Below the pieces are notes generated by a model that did not search any database, was not told the origin of the DNA, and worked only from the letters and a program-made list of their open reading frames with translations. This document shows positions 8,515 through 19,042 of a DNA stretch of 64,000 nt, one piece after another. A program made the position numbers and the translations under genes. The DNA comes from Pythium myriotylum. Taxonomy: Eukaryota; Oomycota; Peronosporomycetes; Pythiales; Pythiaceae. Position 1 is the first letter of the stretch, and each line of letters opens with the position of its first letter. The DNA lies in NCBI GenBank assembly GCA_023091665.1, contig JALJCQ010000009.1, forward strand, positions 1,116,001 to 1,180,000, in the 5' to 3' direction.

Positions 8515-10632
8515 TTACAGACGATGGACACAACGAGCGGTCTGAGCTTGGCTTGATGGTAACAGGGACTTCGTGGGGTGCTGAACGATCAGCTCGCGAG
8601 GGTGGCACCAAGCAAAGCCGAAGACAACATTGAATAAGGTCTCGTCCAGAGGGATCCGAATAGCCCAGAATGCGCTGGCCAGCGCAAGCCTGCGACGGCG
8701 GCGGTTGCTGCGAATTTTCTCGACTGAGTGGCAAAGATACCCTTGGGAGTTGCTGAAACCCACTTCTAGCACTTCAACGGAAAGTATTCCTGCATCGCCG
8801 TTGAAAAGTGTCTCGAGCGTGTCGGTCGCCTCGACAAGAGCGGTATCGTCAAGCGAGGCAAACTCAAGCGACAGGCGATATAATTTGAGCTTAGCCTTGA
8901 GCAACAGCTCGATGATCGTATCGAAGTCACTTTTAGCAACGGTGAGCTTCAGTTCTTTCAAGTTTGAGGGAGGGTTCTGAAGCGACCGTTGAGGCGCCTC
9001 GCGTTGCACCGAGCCCAGAGCACGCGTACGAGTGCGCATCTCTTCAATACGAAGATTGTCAAAGCCAAGTCCCACACCGCCTCGCCACGGCCCAAAGATT
9101 TCGAGAAGCGCACACAGACTCGTTGAGTCCGCCTGGCAAGTCAACGTGCGGACGCACGAGTCCATTGGGGAGTCCAAGACCTTCTCGTTGAATGCGGTCA
9201 AGTGGGCCTTGCGCGCGAGCAACATTCCGTACCCAGGCACGATCACGCTGACTTCGGTGGGGAGATTTACCAGTGTACAGAGGAGATCGCAGATCTCCAC
9301 GCGAACCCCACCGGCCACCGTCACTTCTTCTGACCCCGAGCCTGACTCAGCACATCTCATTCTCGTTGGTCTCGCCGTGTAGGCCGTTCGGTAGATTCGG
9401 CCGCTCGCCGAGTGCTCTGGTAGAGCTTCCACTGGAGATTCATCTTGCACGTGCGTTCGGAGCAGATCCCATCCAGTCGGATTGAAGGCCAGCGCCTTCA
9501 TCATTGCACCAGGCACAGAGCTAGTTCGGACGTCAAGCACACGCCACTTGGTGTCTTGCGATCGCGGATGGAACGCAGCGTACGCCAACCACAGGAAGTC
9601 GATTGCGTTGTTAGACTCGAACTGAACACCTCGGATTGACTGTGCGTAAGGCAGAAGCGAGAAGAGCTGACCGGCGTAGGACCCAAACGAGCCGCTTGAC
9701 GAGAAGCTGATGAACTCGAGTCGCCCGAACCGAGCATTCGCACCCTCACTCAGCCCACAGAAAAGCGTGAGGAGCTCGTGCCTCGTCGACAAGGGCTCGC
9801 TATCCAGGCGTGGGGTCTCCTGTGCGGTCAGCTGCAGATCAGGCGGCAAGATGCGATCCAGTTCGTGCAACGAGCTGATCTGAGGCAGGCGTAGTAGAGG
9901 GAAGCGAAGGCTCGACAGTACGATGCGCGGACCCGACGACGCCACCGTGGCCTCCACCACACGTCGAACGGACTGCATCACGCCAGTGTACAGTTCGTTG
10001 AGTTTCATTCCCAAGTAGAACATCGGGGCACACTCGACGACGGCGTGGGCGAGGCTGCGGCCTGTCAGGCGCGCCACGTTGGCTCGGAACGCGACGCTCG
10101 GCTCGCCCACGAGCACCGTGAGGTACGCCTCCAGCACGGCGAGCGCGGTGGCGGTGTCCAAGTCAGCGAACGCGTCGTCGAAGTCACAGAAGAGCAAGAC
10201 TTCCGGGAACATCCGATCGTGGAGCAAGCGAGAGAGCCCGTCGAGCTTGCGCTCGCTCGCGGCCAGCGCCTCGCCCCAGAACGCGCTGTTGGAGGCAAAA
10301 CCGAAGCCCACGCAGCCAGCCAGCGCGCCCAAGAGACAGAGCATCTCGCGATGGCGCTGTGCGAGCGTCGCGGCCGCCGCACAAGCGGCTCCGAGCTGCT
10401 CATCTTCACTGCGGAGCTGCTCGTCTTGGCGTGAGACCCAGGCGATCTTCACGGGCACGAAAAGGTTGGTCGCGATCACACCGTCGGACGCAGAGACGGA
10501 GACGCCGGCCCGGTGGATGGCCACGCGCGACGCGCGCAGCGCTTCCTCTCGCGTCACCATGGAGAGCTCGCTTGCTTCCACTTGAAGAACCGCTGGAGGG
10601 CTTGTCCCTCGACGAATCTTCTCCTCGCCCAT
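8515..10632 (-). CDS. Unrecognised protein with LRR-like C-terminal half
   Basis: About 705 residues from the ATG at 10632; in-frame alternatives are 10560 and 10824, the latter overlapping the upstream gene. No family is recognised with confidence. Two hydrophobic Ala/Gly-rich stretches lie in the first 130 residues. The later half contains Leu-spaced segments such as LKELKLTV and LYRLSLEF, which suggest irregular leucine-rich repeats. No signal peptide, kinase or nucleotide-binding motif was seen. The gene follows the sulfatase gene on the same strand after about 150 bp. Its 5' third is much more GC-rich than the rest. It could belong to an oomycete-specific LRR-like family; that is inference. 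Confidence 0.6.
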   Translation of the reverse strand: MGEEKIRRGTSPPAVLQVEASELSMVTREEALRASRVAIHRAGVSVSASDGVIATNLFVPVKIAWVSRQDEQLRSEDEQLGAACAAAATLAQRHREMLCLLGALAGCVGFGFASNSAFWGEALAASERKLDGLSRLLHDRMFPEVLLFCDFDDAFADLDTATALAVLEAYLTVLVGEPSVAFRANVARLTGRSLAHAVVECAPMFYLGMKLNELYTGVMQSVRRVVEATVASSGPRIVLSSLRFPLLRLPQISSLHELDRILPPDLQLTAQETPRLDSEPLSTRHELLTLFCGLSEGANARFGRLEFISFSSSGSFGSYAGQLFSLLPYAQSIRGVQFESNNAIDFLWLAYAAFHPRSQDTKWRVLDVRTSSVPGAMMKALAFNPTGWDLLRTHVQDESPVEALPEHSASGRIYRTAYTARPTRMRCAESGSGSEEVTVAGGVRVEICDLLCTLVNLPTEVSVIVPGYGMLLARKAHLTAFNEKVLDSPMDSCVRTLTCQADSTSLCALLEIFGPWRGGVGLGFDNLRIEEMRTRTRALGSVQREAPQRSLQNPPSNLKELKLTVAKSDFDTIIELLLKAKLKLYRLSLEFASLDDTALVEATDTLETLFNGDAGILSVEVLEVGFSNSQGYLCHSVEKIRSNRRRRRLALASAFWAIRIPLDETLFNVVFGFAWCHPRELIVQHPTKSLLPSSQAQTARCVHRL

Positions 10633-10783
10633 CGCGCCGACAGACGAGGAAGCGGGAAATATCGAACCACGCCATTCATGGAGATGGGAGCTTGGGTGGC
10701 GGGAATGCATTGCCGCGCCATCGGCTGGCTGACAACGTTGAAGAACAAAAGAGAGAGTCTGGGGGGGGCAAAGGGCCTGTCCA

Positions 10784-13222
10784 TTAAGCGTCGCGTTTCG
10801 CTGGCGTCGCGGGTGCGTTCTCACAGAGCGGAGGCAGCAGGCAGCTCTCGCGCCACCGCTGCGAAAAGTACGCGTTGAGCGCGCGCCCGTGGTCGCAGAT
10901 GCGCTCGATCTCGCGCACGCGTTGCTTCGAGAGATCGCCCATGAGGTCGACGAGGCGGCGCGGGTCGCGCGCGACGTTGTACACGCGGACGACGTCCGGC
11001 ACGTCGGAGAAGAACTCGATGCGCGTGTGGCCCTGCACGGCGGCCAGGTTCAGCGCCGGGTTGTGGCTGTACACGAGGTGGTCCTCGGGCGCCTTGCGCT
11101 TAAGCGAGCGGCCGACGCCAGTCTGCAAGAACCCCTCCGGTGGCACGCCGACGATGTCCGCGAGCGTGTTGAGCAGATCGTACTGAGCCGCCGGGTCGTT
11201 CATGATCATACCGGCGTAGTCACCGAGCCGGCCTTCAGCGATCAGAGCCGCCGCGACGTTCATCGTGCCGACCTGGTCTTCCTCCGGCATGGCCATGTCT
11301 TTCTCGGGACAGTGTCCGTGGTCCCCAACAACGACGACGATGGTGTCGTTCAAGACGCCGCTGCGCTCGAGGTCGCCCATGAATGACCCGAAGGCCATGT
11401 CGGAGAAGTACCGGATCTGTGCGTAGTTCTTGACGAGCTCCTGGATCTCGGGGTCGTCGAAGGCCTCGTACATGGGCGAGAAGTCTGGCAGCTTGTCGCT
11501 CTGACGAAGCCGGAAGTACCAATCGGGCCGTTCGTCGAAGGGCCCATGGCTCGAGATCGTGTAATGCGTCGCGAACCACGGGTTGCCCTTCCCCTCGTCC
11601 TTTTGCTGCTGCCTCTTCTTGAGTACGTGGCCTAACACCTCAAAAGTGAGGTCGTCGTGGACGCCCCAGTACGCCATCACGTGGTCACCCACAGTCCAGT
11701 CGATGCCCATTTCCTCCAGCCCGATCTCCGCGAGATCCCAGCCGTGGAGGCACTCGTCGAAGCCGTGGCTCGGTAGGAAGACGTCCCAGCTGTCGTAGTC
11801 TGTGCGAGAGCCCGTTGTGAAGAGCGTGTCGTATCCTTTGGCCTTGAAGAGCTGGGGCAAACCCGACAACCGCACGTTCGCTCTCCCACCAGTCGTCCCC
11901 GAGTCTGTCGGGCTATCCAGCGGGAGCTGGCCAAAGAGAATCTCTTCCAAGGATCGACTCGTTCGCCACGACGACCACAGGTTGCGGAAGCCGATGCCTC
12001 GCTTGACCCACTGGTCGAAGTACGGAGTGATCGACACATTCTTCGGGAGAAACGTCTCCAGGTGCTCTGGATCAAGCAAGACGCGCGAGTCTCGTTGGCG
12101 AAACGACTCGACGACGACGATGAGCACGTTGGGCTTCTCACCTGGCGCCACTTCCACATCGAACGCCAATGAACCCTGGAAGCCGAGCGTCTTCCGTACG
12201 AGCGTGTCGCCGCTCTCATCGAGGAACTCGAACTTCTCAGTGGTTCCATCGATCAGCTCGCGTAGTTTCCTGTCGAGTTGGATTGGACGAACGTACATGC
12301 ACTCGACGCCTGTCAGCAGCCGCAGCGGCTCGCACATGGAGCCGTTCCAGGCCAGCATGGCCACCAGCGACGGGCAGCACTTGGCGACCACGAGTGTCGA
12401 CATTGTCGCACAGCACCACACACTCAAGAGTCGCACTAGTCGCAGCGCGATCCCACAGTAACGCTTGGCGCGCGACGGCGGACCATTGACGTCAGTGGTC
12501 TGTGGAAGAAGAGCCGCGTTGTCGCGCTCGTCATCGTCGTCATCCTGTACGTGAGTCTTGGTGGTTGGCTTTGCCGAAAGATGGGTACAGTTTCCCAGCC
12601 CCCGACTCAGCGTGGACCGCCAAAGTTGCCGATCCCACTCTGCGAGCGGTTCAAACCACACGGCGCGGTCGTCGAGGCGCAGCGCGAGCAGCACGGCGAA
12701 GAGCAGCGTGGCGCTGGCCATCTCGAAGGCGATGAACCATTCCGTCTCGTCCACTTCGAGTTGCTTCCAGGCCTCGGTGGAGCTTTCGCGCCAGAGCAGG
12801 AGCACAAAGTCCCACGAGAAGCGCATGCGGCGCGTGCGCAAAAAGACGAGGTCGATGCAGAGCACGGCATTGGCCAGCACGAAGTGGGTGGCCACGAGCA
12901 CCGCAGTCGGCAGCAGCGACGAAGTGGCGTGGGGAGTCAGTGCAGTCACTTGGGCGTCCGCGCGGCGCTGACGAAAGAGCGTCTTGAAGATGACGCCGCC
13001 CGTGAGCCAGAGCGACACGCAGGCCGCGAGCGCGACGCAGGCGTCCTCCACGGCGCCGAGCGCGAGCCCGGCGGCCGCCATGGCCCACGTGCGCTGGTGC
13101 GTGTTGGCCCATTTCGCGAGCACGGCGTCGAGCGCGAGCAGGCGCAGGCAGAGCCCGTGGGCCAGAAACGCGGCCACGAGCCACGCGAGCGCCGAGCGCG
13201 GGCGCCAGCGCGCCAGGGCCAT
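10784..13222 (-). CDS. Membrane sulfatase-superfamily enzyme (LTA synthase-like)
   Basis: An 812-residue protein with about five N-terminal hydrophobic helices (residues 8-300) followed by an alkaline-phosphatase-superfamily sulfatase domain (about 365-720). Visible active-site features are NVLIVVVESFR with the metal-binding Glu, a WRTSRSLEEILFG segment at the nucleophile position, THYTISSHGPF, and the C-terminal metal motif VVVGDHGHCPE. This layout matches lipoteichoic-acid-synthase and phosphoglycerol-transferase-like proteins, so it may cleave or transfer a phospho- or sulfo-ester at a membrane surface. The Cys/Ser-x-Pro-x-Arg signature of true sulfatases is not apparent. Start chosen as the first ATG, which leads into the first helix. 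Substrate is unknown. Confidence 0.82.
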   Translation of the reverse strand: MALARWRPRSALAWLVAAFLAHGLCLRLLALDAVLAKWANTHQRTWAMAAAGLALGAVEDACVALAACVSLWLTGGVIFKTLFRQRRADAQVTALTPHATSSLLPTAVLVATHFVLANAVLCIDLVFLRTRRMRFSWDFVLLLWRESSTEAWKQLEVDETEWFIAFEMASATLLFAVLLALRLDDRAVWFEPLAEWDRQLWRSTLSRGLGNCTHLSAKPTTKTHVQDDDDDERDNAALLPQTTDVNGPPSRAKRYCGIALRLVRLLSVWCCATMSTLVVAKCCPSLVAMLAWNGSMCEPLRLLTGVECMYVRPIQLDRKLRELIDGTTEKFEFLDESGDTLVRKTLGFQGSLAFDVEVAPGEKPNVLIVVVESFRQRDSRVLLDPEHLETFLPKNVSITPYFDQWVKRGIGFRNLWSSWRTSRSLEEILFGQLPLDSPTDSGTTGGRANVRLSGLPQLFKAKGYDTLFTTGSRTDYDSWDVFLPSHGFDECLHGWDLAEIGLEEMGIDWTVGDHVMAYWGVHDDLTFEVLGHVLKKRQQQKDEGKGNPWFATHYTISSHGPFDERPDWYFRLRQSDKLPDFSPMYEAFDDPEIQELVKNYAQIRYFSDMAFGSFMGDLERSGVLNDTIVVVVGDHGHCPEKDMAMPEEDQVGTMNVAAALIAEGRLGDYAGMIMNDPAAQYDLLNTLADIVGVPPEGFLQTGVGRSLKRKAPEDHLVYSHNPALNLAAVQGHTRIEFFSDVPDVVRVYNVARDPRRLVDLMGDLSKQRVREIERICDHGRALNAYFSQRWRESCLLPPLCENAPATPAKRDA

Positions 13223-14069
13223 TCGATCTCAATGATGCGCGCAGCTGCGGAGCTGCTCACGGGGGGTGAGACTCTCACTCTCACCTACTGTACGTATCAG
13301 AGGGCCAGTATACAGTAGGGGGGTCGGAAGCGACTTTCGTACTTAGTCGAAGCGTCCGCTGCAGCCACTTCACTTCGGCGAACTGACTGCTTTCCGTCTT
13401 TGTTTCTTGCCTTCTCGGCATCCATCACAGTCCGCCCTTGGCTCGTCCGCGGCTTCTCGCGCTTCTCGCTCCTCTCGTGGTTTGCTGCATGGAGGAGCAG
13501 GGACGGACGGACGGAGAGCTCTTGTTGAAGCCACTGCTGCGAAAGACTGCGCGAAATTTTTAATCCCCCGATTGAGTGACATCCGACTCCCGTCGAGGCT
13601 TTGCCGCTCGCGAGGCGCGCCCGCTGCCTCTTCGCGAAGCCATGTCGAGAGGAGACGTCGCGCGCTCACAGAACCAGAGCGAGCGCCGCTGGACGGCGGC
13701 GGCAAGAAGCACAGATAGGATGGGGGGGGAGTCCGAGTTCGAGTCCGAGTTGAAGTTTACTGCCCGTCGGCGGCGCGCTTGGGTTTTTGGGTGGTTCTCT
13801 CACCAGCTGGTTTTCTCAGTTGGAATTTGTATGCGGCATACAAACCGCGAGTGCTCGCGGCCGGCCGAAGAGAGCATCCATCTGGAGTGTGTGCGCTTGA
13901 TGTGGCTCCACGACACTGGCCTCCCCTCGGCGCCGGAGAAGGCGAGGCGGTGACTTCTTCTTTTTCGCCGTTGTCCACACCGCGCAGCTCGCGAGCGGCG
14001 CCGTGTCCTCTCGCGGAAAACGAAGCTTCTCTTCTTCTCGCCTCCTCTCGCTCTCCCGCCGCCATCGAC
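13223..14069. other. Divergent intergenic region: sulfatase (left), myosin (right)
   Basis: About 850 bp between the sulfatase start on the minus strand and the myosin start on the plus strand. ORFs are present on both strands, but none has recognisable domains or coding composition. A small inverted repeat (GGTGAGA and TCTCACC) lies near 13264-13284. Confidence 0.5.
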
Positions 14070-17000
14070 ATGGATGCCGAGCAGACCAAGGTACGCTGGG
14101 GAATGGCTTCCCATGCGCTTGAGGAAGCGGACCATCTCATGACACCGCGCGCAGATCTATGTTCCCGACGCGAACGTGAGCTGGGTCGAGGCCACCATCA
14201 CCAAGGGCCATGTGGTCAACGACGCGACCGTCGAGGTCGTCATCGCCGGCGACGACGACGAGGAAGACCTCGCGCGCCACCCGCCCGACGGCACCATCAA
14301 GACCGTCGACGTACGTGCTCTCTGTCTCTCTCTGTCTCTCTCTGTCTGTCGTGGGCGGCGCGCTGACGCCGCTCGTGTGCCCCGCAGAAAAAATCCATCC
14401 TGCTTCAGAACGCCTCGCTCGGGCCCAACGGATGCGACGACATGGTCAATCTCAACTACCTCCACGAGCCGGCCATTCTCTACAACCTCAAGCAGCGCTT
14501 CTTCCGACAAATCCCGTACACATACACCGGCCCAATCTGTATCGCCGTGAACCCGGTAAGGCCTTTTCTGAGAACTGTACTGTACCTCCTCAGTGGATAG
14601 AGCAGCAGCGCTGACGTTGAAGTGACTTCGGATAGTACGCCTGGCTCGATATTTACACACCCGAAGAACAGGAACAGTACCTGAACAAGGACCGCTCCGA
14701 GCTGCCGCCGCACGTGTACGCCACGAGCGCCGGCGGCTACCAACACATGCGCATGTTCGGCGAGGACCAAAGTATCCTCGTGAGCGGCGAGTCCGGCGCC
14801 GGCAAGACCGAGACCACCAAGATCCTCATGTCCCACTTGGCGCTCGCCGGCGGCAGCTCGGCGACGTCGGGTGAGAAGAGCATCATCGAGCGGGTGCTGC
14901 ACGCCAACCCGCTCATGGAATCCTTCGGTAACGCCAAGACCTCGCGAAACGACAACTCGTCGCGTTTCGGTAAGTTCTCCGAACTCCAGTTCAACCAGGT
15001 CGGCCAGCTCGTGGGCGCGCGCTCGCGCACGTACCTGCTCGAGAAGTCGCGTGTGTCGCTCCAGGGCCAAGATGAACGCAACTACCACATCTTCTACCAG
15101 CTGCTCGCGTCCAGTGATGACATCACCACAGAGGTGCAAGTGCAGGGGCTCAAGCCAGAGGACTTCCCCATCACGGAGCCTCGCGGCGAGGGCGTCAATG
15201 ACGGCATGAAGGATGCTCAGCGATTCAAGCAGACCGTCGCGTGTCTCGAGACCATGGGCGTCGGCAAGGAAGACCAGATCAACATCTTCAAGGTCGTCGC
15301 GGCCATTCTCCACCTTTCGCGTCTGCAATTCGAGCCGCTTGAGGGCAACGAAGACGGCTCGCAGCTTGCGAGCGATGCTGCCAACGCAAAGACCCAGACG
15401 CTCGTGTCACAGCTGCTTGGCCTGCCTTCCGAGGAGGACTTGCGCACTGCGCTGTGCTCGCGTCAGATGTCGCTGTCTGCCGTGACGGAGACCTACCTCG
15501 TGCCCCTCAACGTGCAGCAGGCACAGGGCTCGCGTACGGCGCTCTCCGTGGCGCTGTACTCGCACCTCTTCCAATGGCTCATTCACCGTGTGAACGAGTC
15601 GACGAGCGCGCCCCACGCTGATGTGACGAACAAGATCTGCATCCTCGATATCTTCGGTTTCGAGATCTTCGAGAAGAACTCGTTTGAGCAGTTGTGTATC
15701 AACTACGCCAACGAGAAGCTCCAGCAGAAGTTCACGCAGGACGTGTTCAAGACGATCCAGACGGAGTACGAAGAGGAAGGCATCCCGTGGACCAAGATCG
15801 AGTTCGCTGATAACGCGAATGTGCTTGCGCTTATCGAAGGTCGCTTCGGTGTCATGTCGCTCTTGAACGAAGAGTGCATGCGTCCCAAGGGCAGCGACGC
15901 GGCGTTCGCCAACAAGCTCAAGGCCCACTACGGTGACAACGATCGCTTCGAGACGCCGCGTTTTGCTCGCGACTCGTTCATCATCAAGCACTACGCCGGT
16001 CCCGTGCAGTACGACACGAACGGCTTCCTCATCAAGAACACGGATGCGCTTTTGAACGATCTCATCGTGCTCATCGGCAAGAGCACGTCGCCTTTCATCA
16101 AGACGCTCTTCCCTGAGGACAGCACGAAGGACGTGGCGGCGCCTGCGAATCGCGCAATGCTCAAGCGCCGCACGTCGATCGTCTCAGACACGGTCGGCAC
16201 GCAGTTCAAGAGCCAGCTCAACGGTCTCATGGAGGACATTCGCCGCACGAACGTCCACTACATTCGTTGCATCAAGCCCAACTCGCGAAAGAGCCCGCAC
16301 GTGTTCTGCAAGCAGCGCGTGACCGAGCAGCTCCAGTGCGCCGGTGTCGTGGAGGCTGTGCGCATCAGTCGCATGGCCTACCCGAACCGCGTGCTGCAGA
16401 CAGTCTTCTTGGAGCGTTTCCGCGGCCTCGCGGCCGGTGCGATTGCCCCAGTGTCCCGCGCGTCTGCTGACGAGATGATCACCAACGCTGTGCGTGATCT
16501 GCTCGCCAACTACTTGCTCAAGGGCAAGGAGAGCGAGTACCAGCTGGGTAAGACCCGAATCTTCTTCCGCAAGGGAGCCCTCGAGGCCCTGGAGGAGCAG
16601 CGCTCGCGCCGCCTCAACCAGGCCGCCGTGATCCTGCAGCGTTACGCCAAGAAGTGGAAGGCCATGGCGTCGTACCGCACGATCCGTCAGGCAACCATCA
16701 AGATCCAGAAGATCGTCCGCGGCCGCGTTGTGCGCAAGCGCTACACGAGGCAGCGCGTGGCGACCGTCAAGGTCCAGAGCACCTACCGTCGCCACTTGGC
16801 CAAGAAGCTGCTCGTGGCCAAGCGCCAGAACTACCGCGCGACGCAGATCCAGAACATCTTCAAGATGCACCTCTGCCGCCGCCGGTACAAGAAGATCATG
16901 AAGGCTATCTTGCTTATCCAGAGCATCATCCGCATGTTCAACGCTGTGCGTTCGTACGTCGTGATGCAGGAGCAAGCCCAGGAGGATGCCAAGCTCGAGA

Positions 17001-18805
17001 ACCAGATCCGCTTGCTCAAGCAGCGACTCAAGGAGGAGCGCGATGCCCGCATGGAGCTCGAGCAGGGCTTCCGCAGCTCTATGTTCATCCGCTCGGAGGA
17101 AGCCTTGGAGGGCGCCGACGAGGTCATTGACCAGCTCCGTCGCGAGAACGCGTCGCTCAAGGAGGCCAACACCAACCTCAAGGCCTTCAACACGCAGTTG
17201 CGAAAGGAGAAGGAAGTGATGGAGCGCGGCGCGTACGTCAACGGCGCGTCGTTCGCGGCCGCCAACAGCCGCGCGACCAAGCTCCAAGAGGAAGTCGAGA
17301 CGCTCAAGAGCGCGCACACGCGCATCAAGGAGACCCACCGCATGCTCAAGGCGCAGAACATGAACGCGCTCGAGAAGGTGACGCTCATGCAGTCGAGCCT
17401 GAACGAGGCGCTCACGGAGCGCAACATGCTGCGCCACTCGTATGAAATGCTGGCCAAGCACGCCGAGGTCATGCAGAACGAGAACGAGCAGCTCGCCAAG
17501 GCCAACGCGCGTCTGCGCCTCATCCTTCGTCAGGACCCAGAGCTCAGCCGCCGCCACCGCGAGGAGGTCCCTCGCCTCACCAAGCTCGCATTCGCGGCCA
17601 AGCAGACGCTGCTCGCGCCCAAGGCCGCCAAGCAGCAGCAGCTGCAGCCACCGCAGCCGCCACTCCCATCGACGGCGCCGCCCGCGATCCGCGCGGCCGA
17701 GCTCAACGATCCAAGCGTCACTATCGTGCTCGACACGATCCAGCCGCCGCTCCCGCCGTCGCCGGAGATCCAGCCGCCGGCCGCGCCCGCAGCGCTGCGC
17801 CGCCCGACGCCGATCGCCCCGATGAAGAAGCAGGAGAGCTCCAAGACGATCCGTGTGGTCAACATCCGCGAATCGGTGGACGAGGAGACGGCCTCGAACG
17901 CCTCGCTCACGATCACGGTCGACAGCTCGCTCAACGGCAGCACGCCGTCCGACAGCGGCCACAGCTCGCCCATCGGCGCGCACTCGCCTCGCGGCAACGG
18001 CTTCTCGCAGCCCACGATTCGCCAGCCGACGGGCGAGGACGGTCCGATCTCGGAGCCTGCTCGTGTTATGGGTCTCATCGCCGAGGCCGAGCCCGAGGAG
18101 GAGCGTGTGAGCTTCAGCGTCACCATGAACGTGGATCCTGCCGAAGAAGCCAAGAAGGACGCCCAGCGACTCTCGCTGACGGGCGCACCGAAGGGCTTTG
18201 GTCCGATCGCCGGCGGCGTCAAGCAAGGCGGCGGCAACAAGCCCAAGAACCGCGGCCGTCGCGGCTCCACGGACAGCGGCGAGCCGATCCAGGGCCGTCG
18301 CGGCCGCGTCAACTCGGGCGACAGCGACGGCCGCGGCTACACGCGGCGCGGATCCTCGGACTCGCAGGACGGCACGCGCGGCTCGACGCTGCGGCTCTCG
18401 TTCAACGGCGGCACGGGCAACCGCGCGTCGTTCACGGGCTACCCGGCCAACGGCGGCTCGAGCAATCTCGGCGGCGGCTACGAGATCCAGCGCAACTCGT
18501 CGCTGCGGGCGTCGTTCAACGGTGGCCAGTCACACCACCAGCCCCACCACCAGCCTCACCACCAGCCTCACCAGCCTCGCCAGGGCGTGAGCCCGGCAGG
18601 CCGGGACCGCCGCGGCTCGTACGACCGCAGCAACTCGTACCCCAAGGGCCCCGCCGTGTCGTACGCCAACGGCATGGTCATGAACGGCGGCGGACTGAAC
18701 CCGGCGGCCAATGGCTACCGCCCGGCGTCAGCGACGCCGCAGCCGCCGCCGCCACCGCCGCCGCCGCAGACCACGGGCCTGGGCGGCAAGCGCGTGGAGC
18801 TGTGA
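14070..18805 (+). CDS. Myosin heavy chain with novel Ser/Pro/Gly-rich tail
   Basis: Exons 14070-14090, 14155-14310, 14388-14555 and 14636-18805 give 1504 residues; all three introns use GT/AG and keep frame. It is an actin-based motor ATPase. The N-terminal SH3-like segment (VPDANVSWVEA) is followed by the P-loop GESGAGKT (about 165-172), switch I NDNSSRFGKF (about 220), switch II DIFGFE (about 453) and the actin-binding HYIRCIKPN region. About five to six IQ motifs for light chains (about 776-890) and a coiled coil (about 890-1080) follow. The last roughly 420 residues are low-complexity: Pro-rich, then RRGS-rich, then a His-Gln-Pro repeat near 18534-18580. No DIL, FERM, MyTH4 or other known tail domain was seen, so the tail class and cargo are unknown. 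Confidence 0.92.
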
Positions 18806-19042
18806 GCGCGCGCGTCTCGGTGGGTCGTCGCCACCCCTGCATGTCGGCATTGCTCCATTTTTCCAAGTCATCCCTCCCATTGCAGCCTGTGCACATGTAA
18901 CTAACCTATGCGAAAGAAATATAAGACCGCTCTAGTATTATTGTACCCCACTGGCTACACAAATATCGATGTTGTGGTTCCATGTGTGGTCCACATGAGG
19001 AGCTCCTGAGCAGCTCCAGAAAAGAGGGGTGGAGTGGGCGAC

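Noticed and set aside
16184..18226. 680-codon minus-strand ORF opposite the myosin tail
   Set aside because: Antisense shadow of GC-rich myosin coding sequence; Leu/Arg/Val/His-rich composition with no domain.
19034..19042. GTG start for cactin
   Set aside because: Non-ATG start is unnecessary; the ATG at 19043 is three codons downstream.
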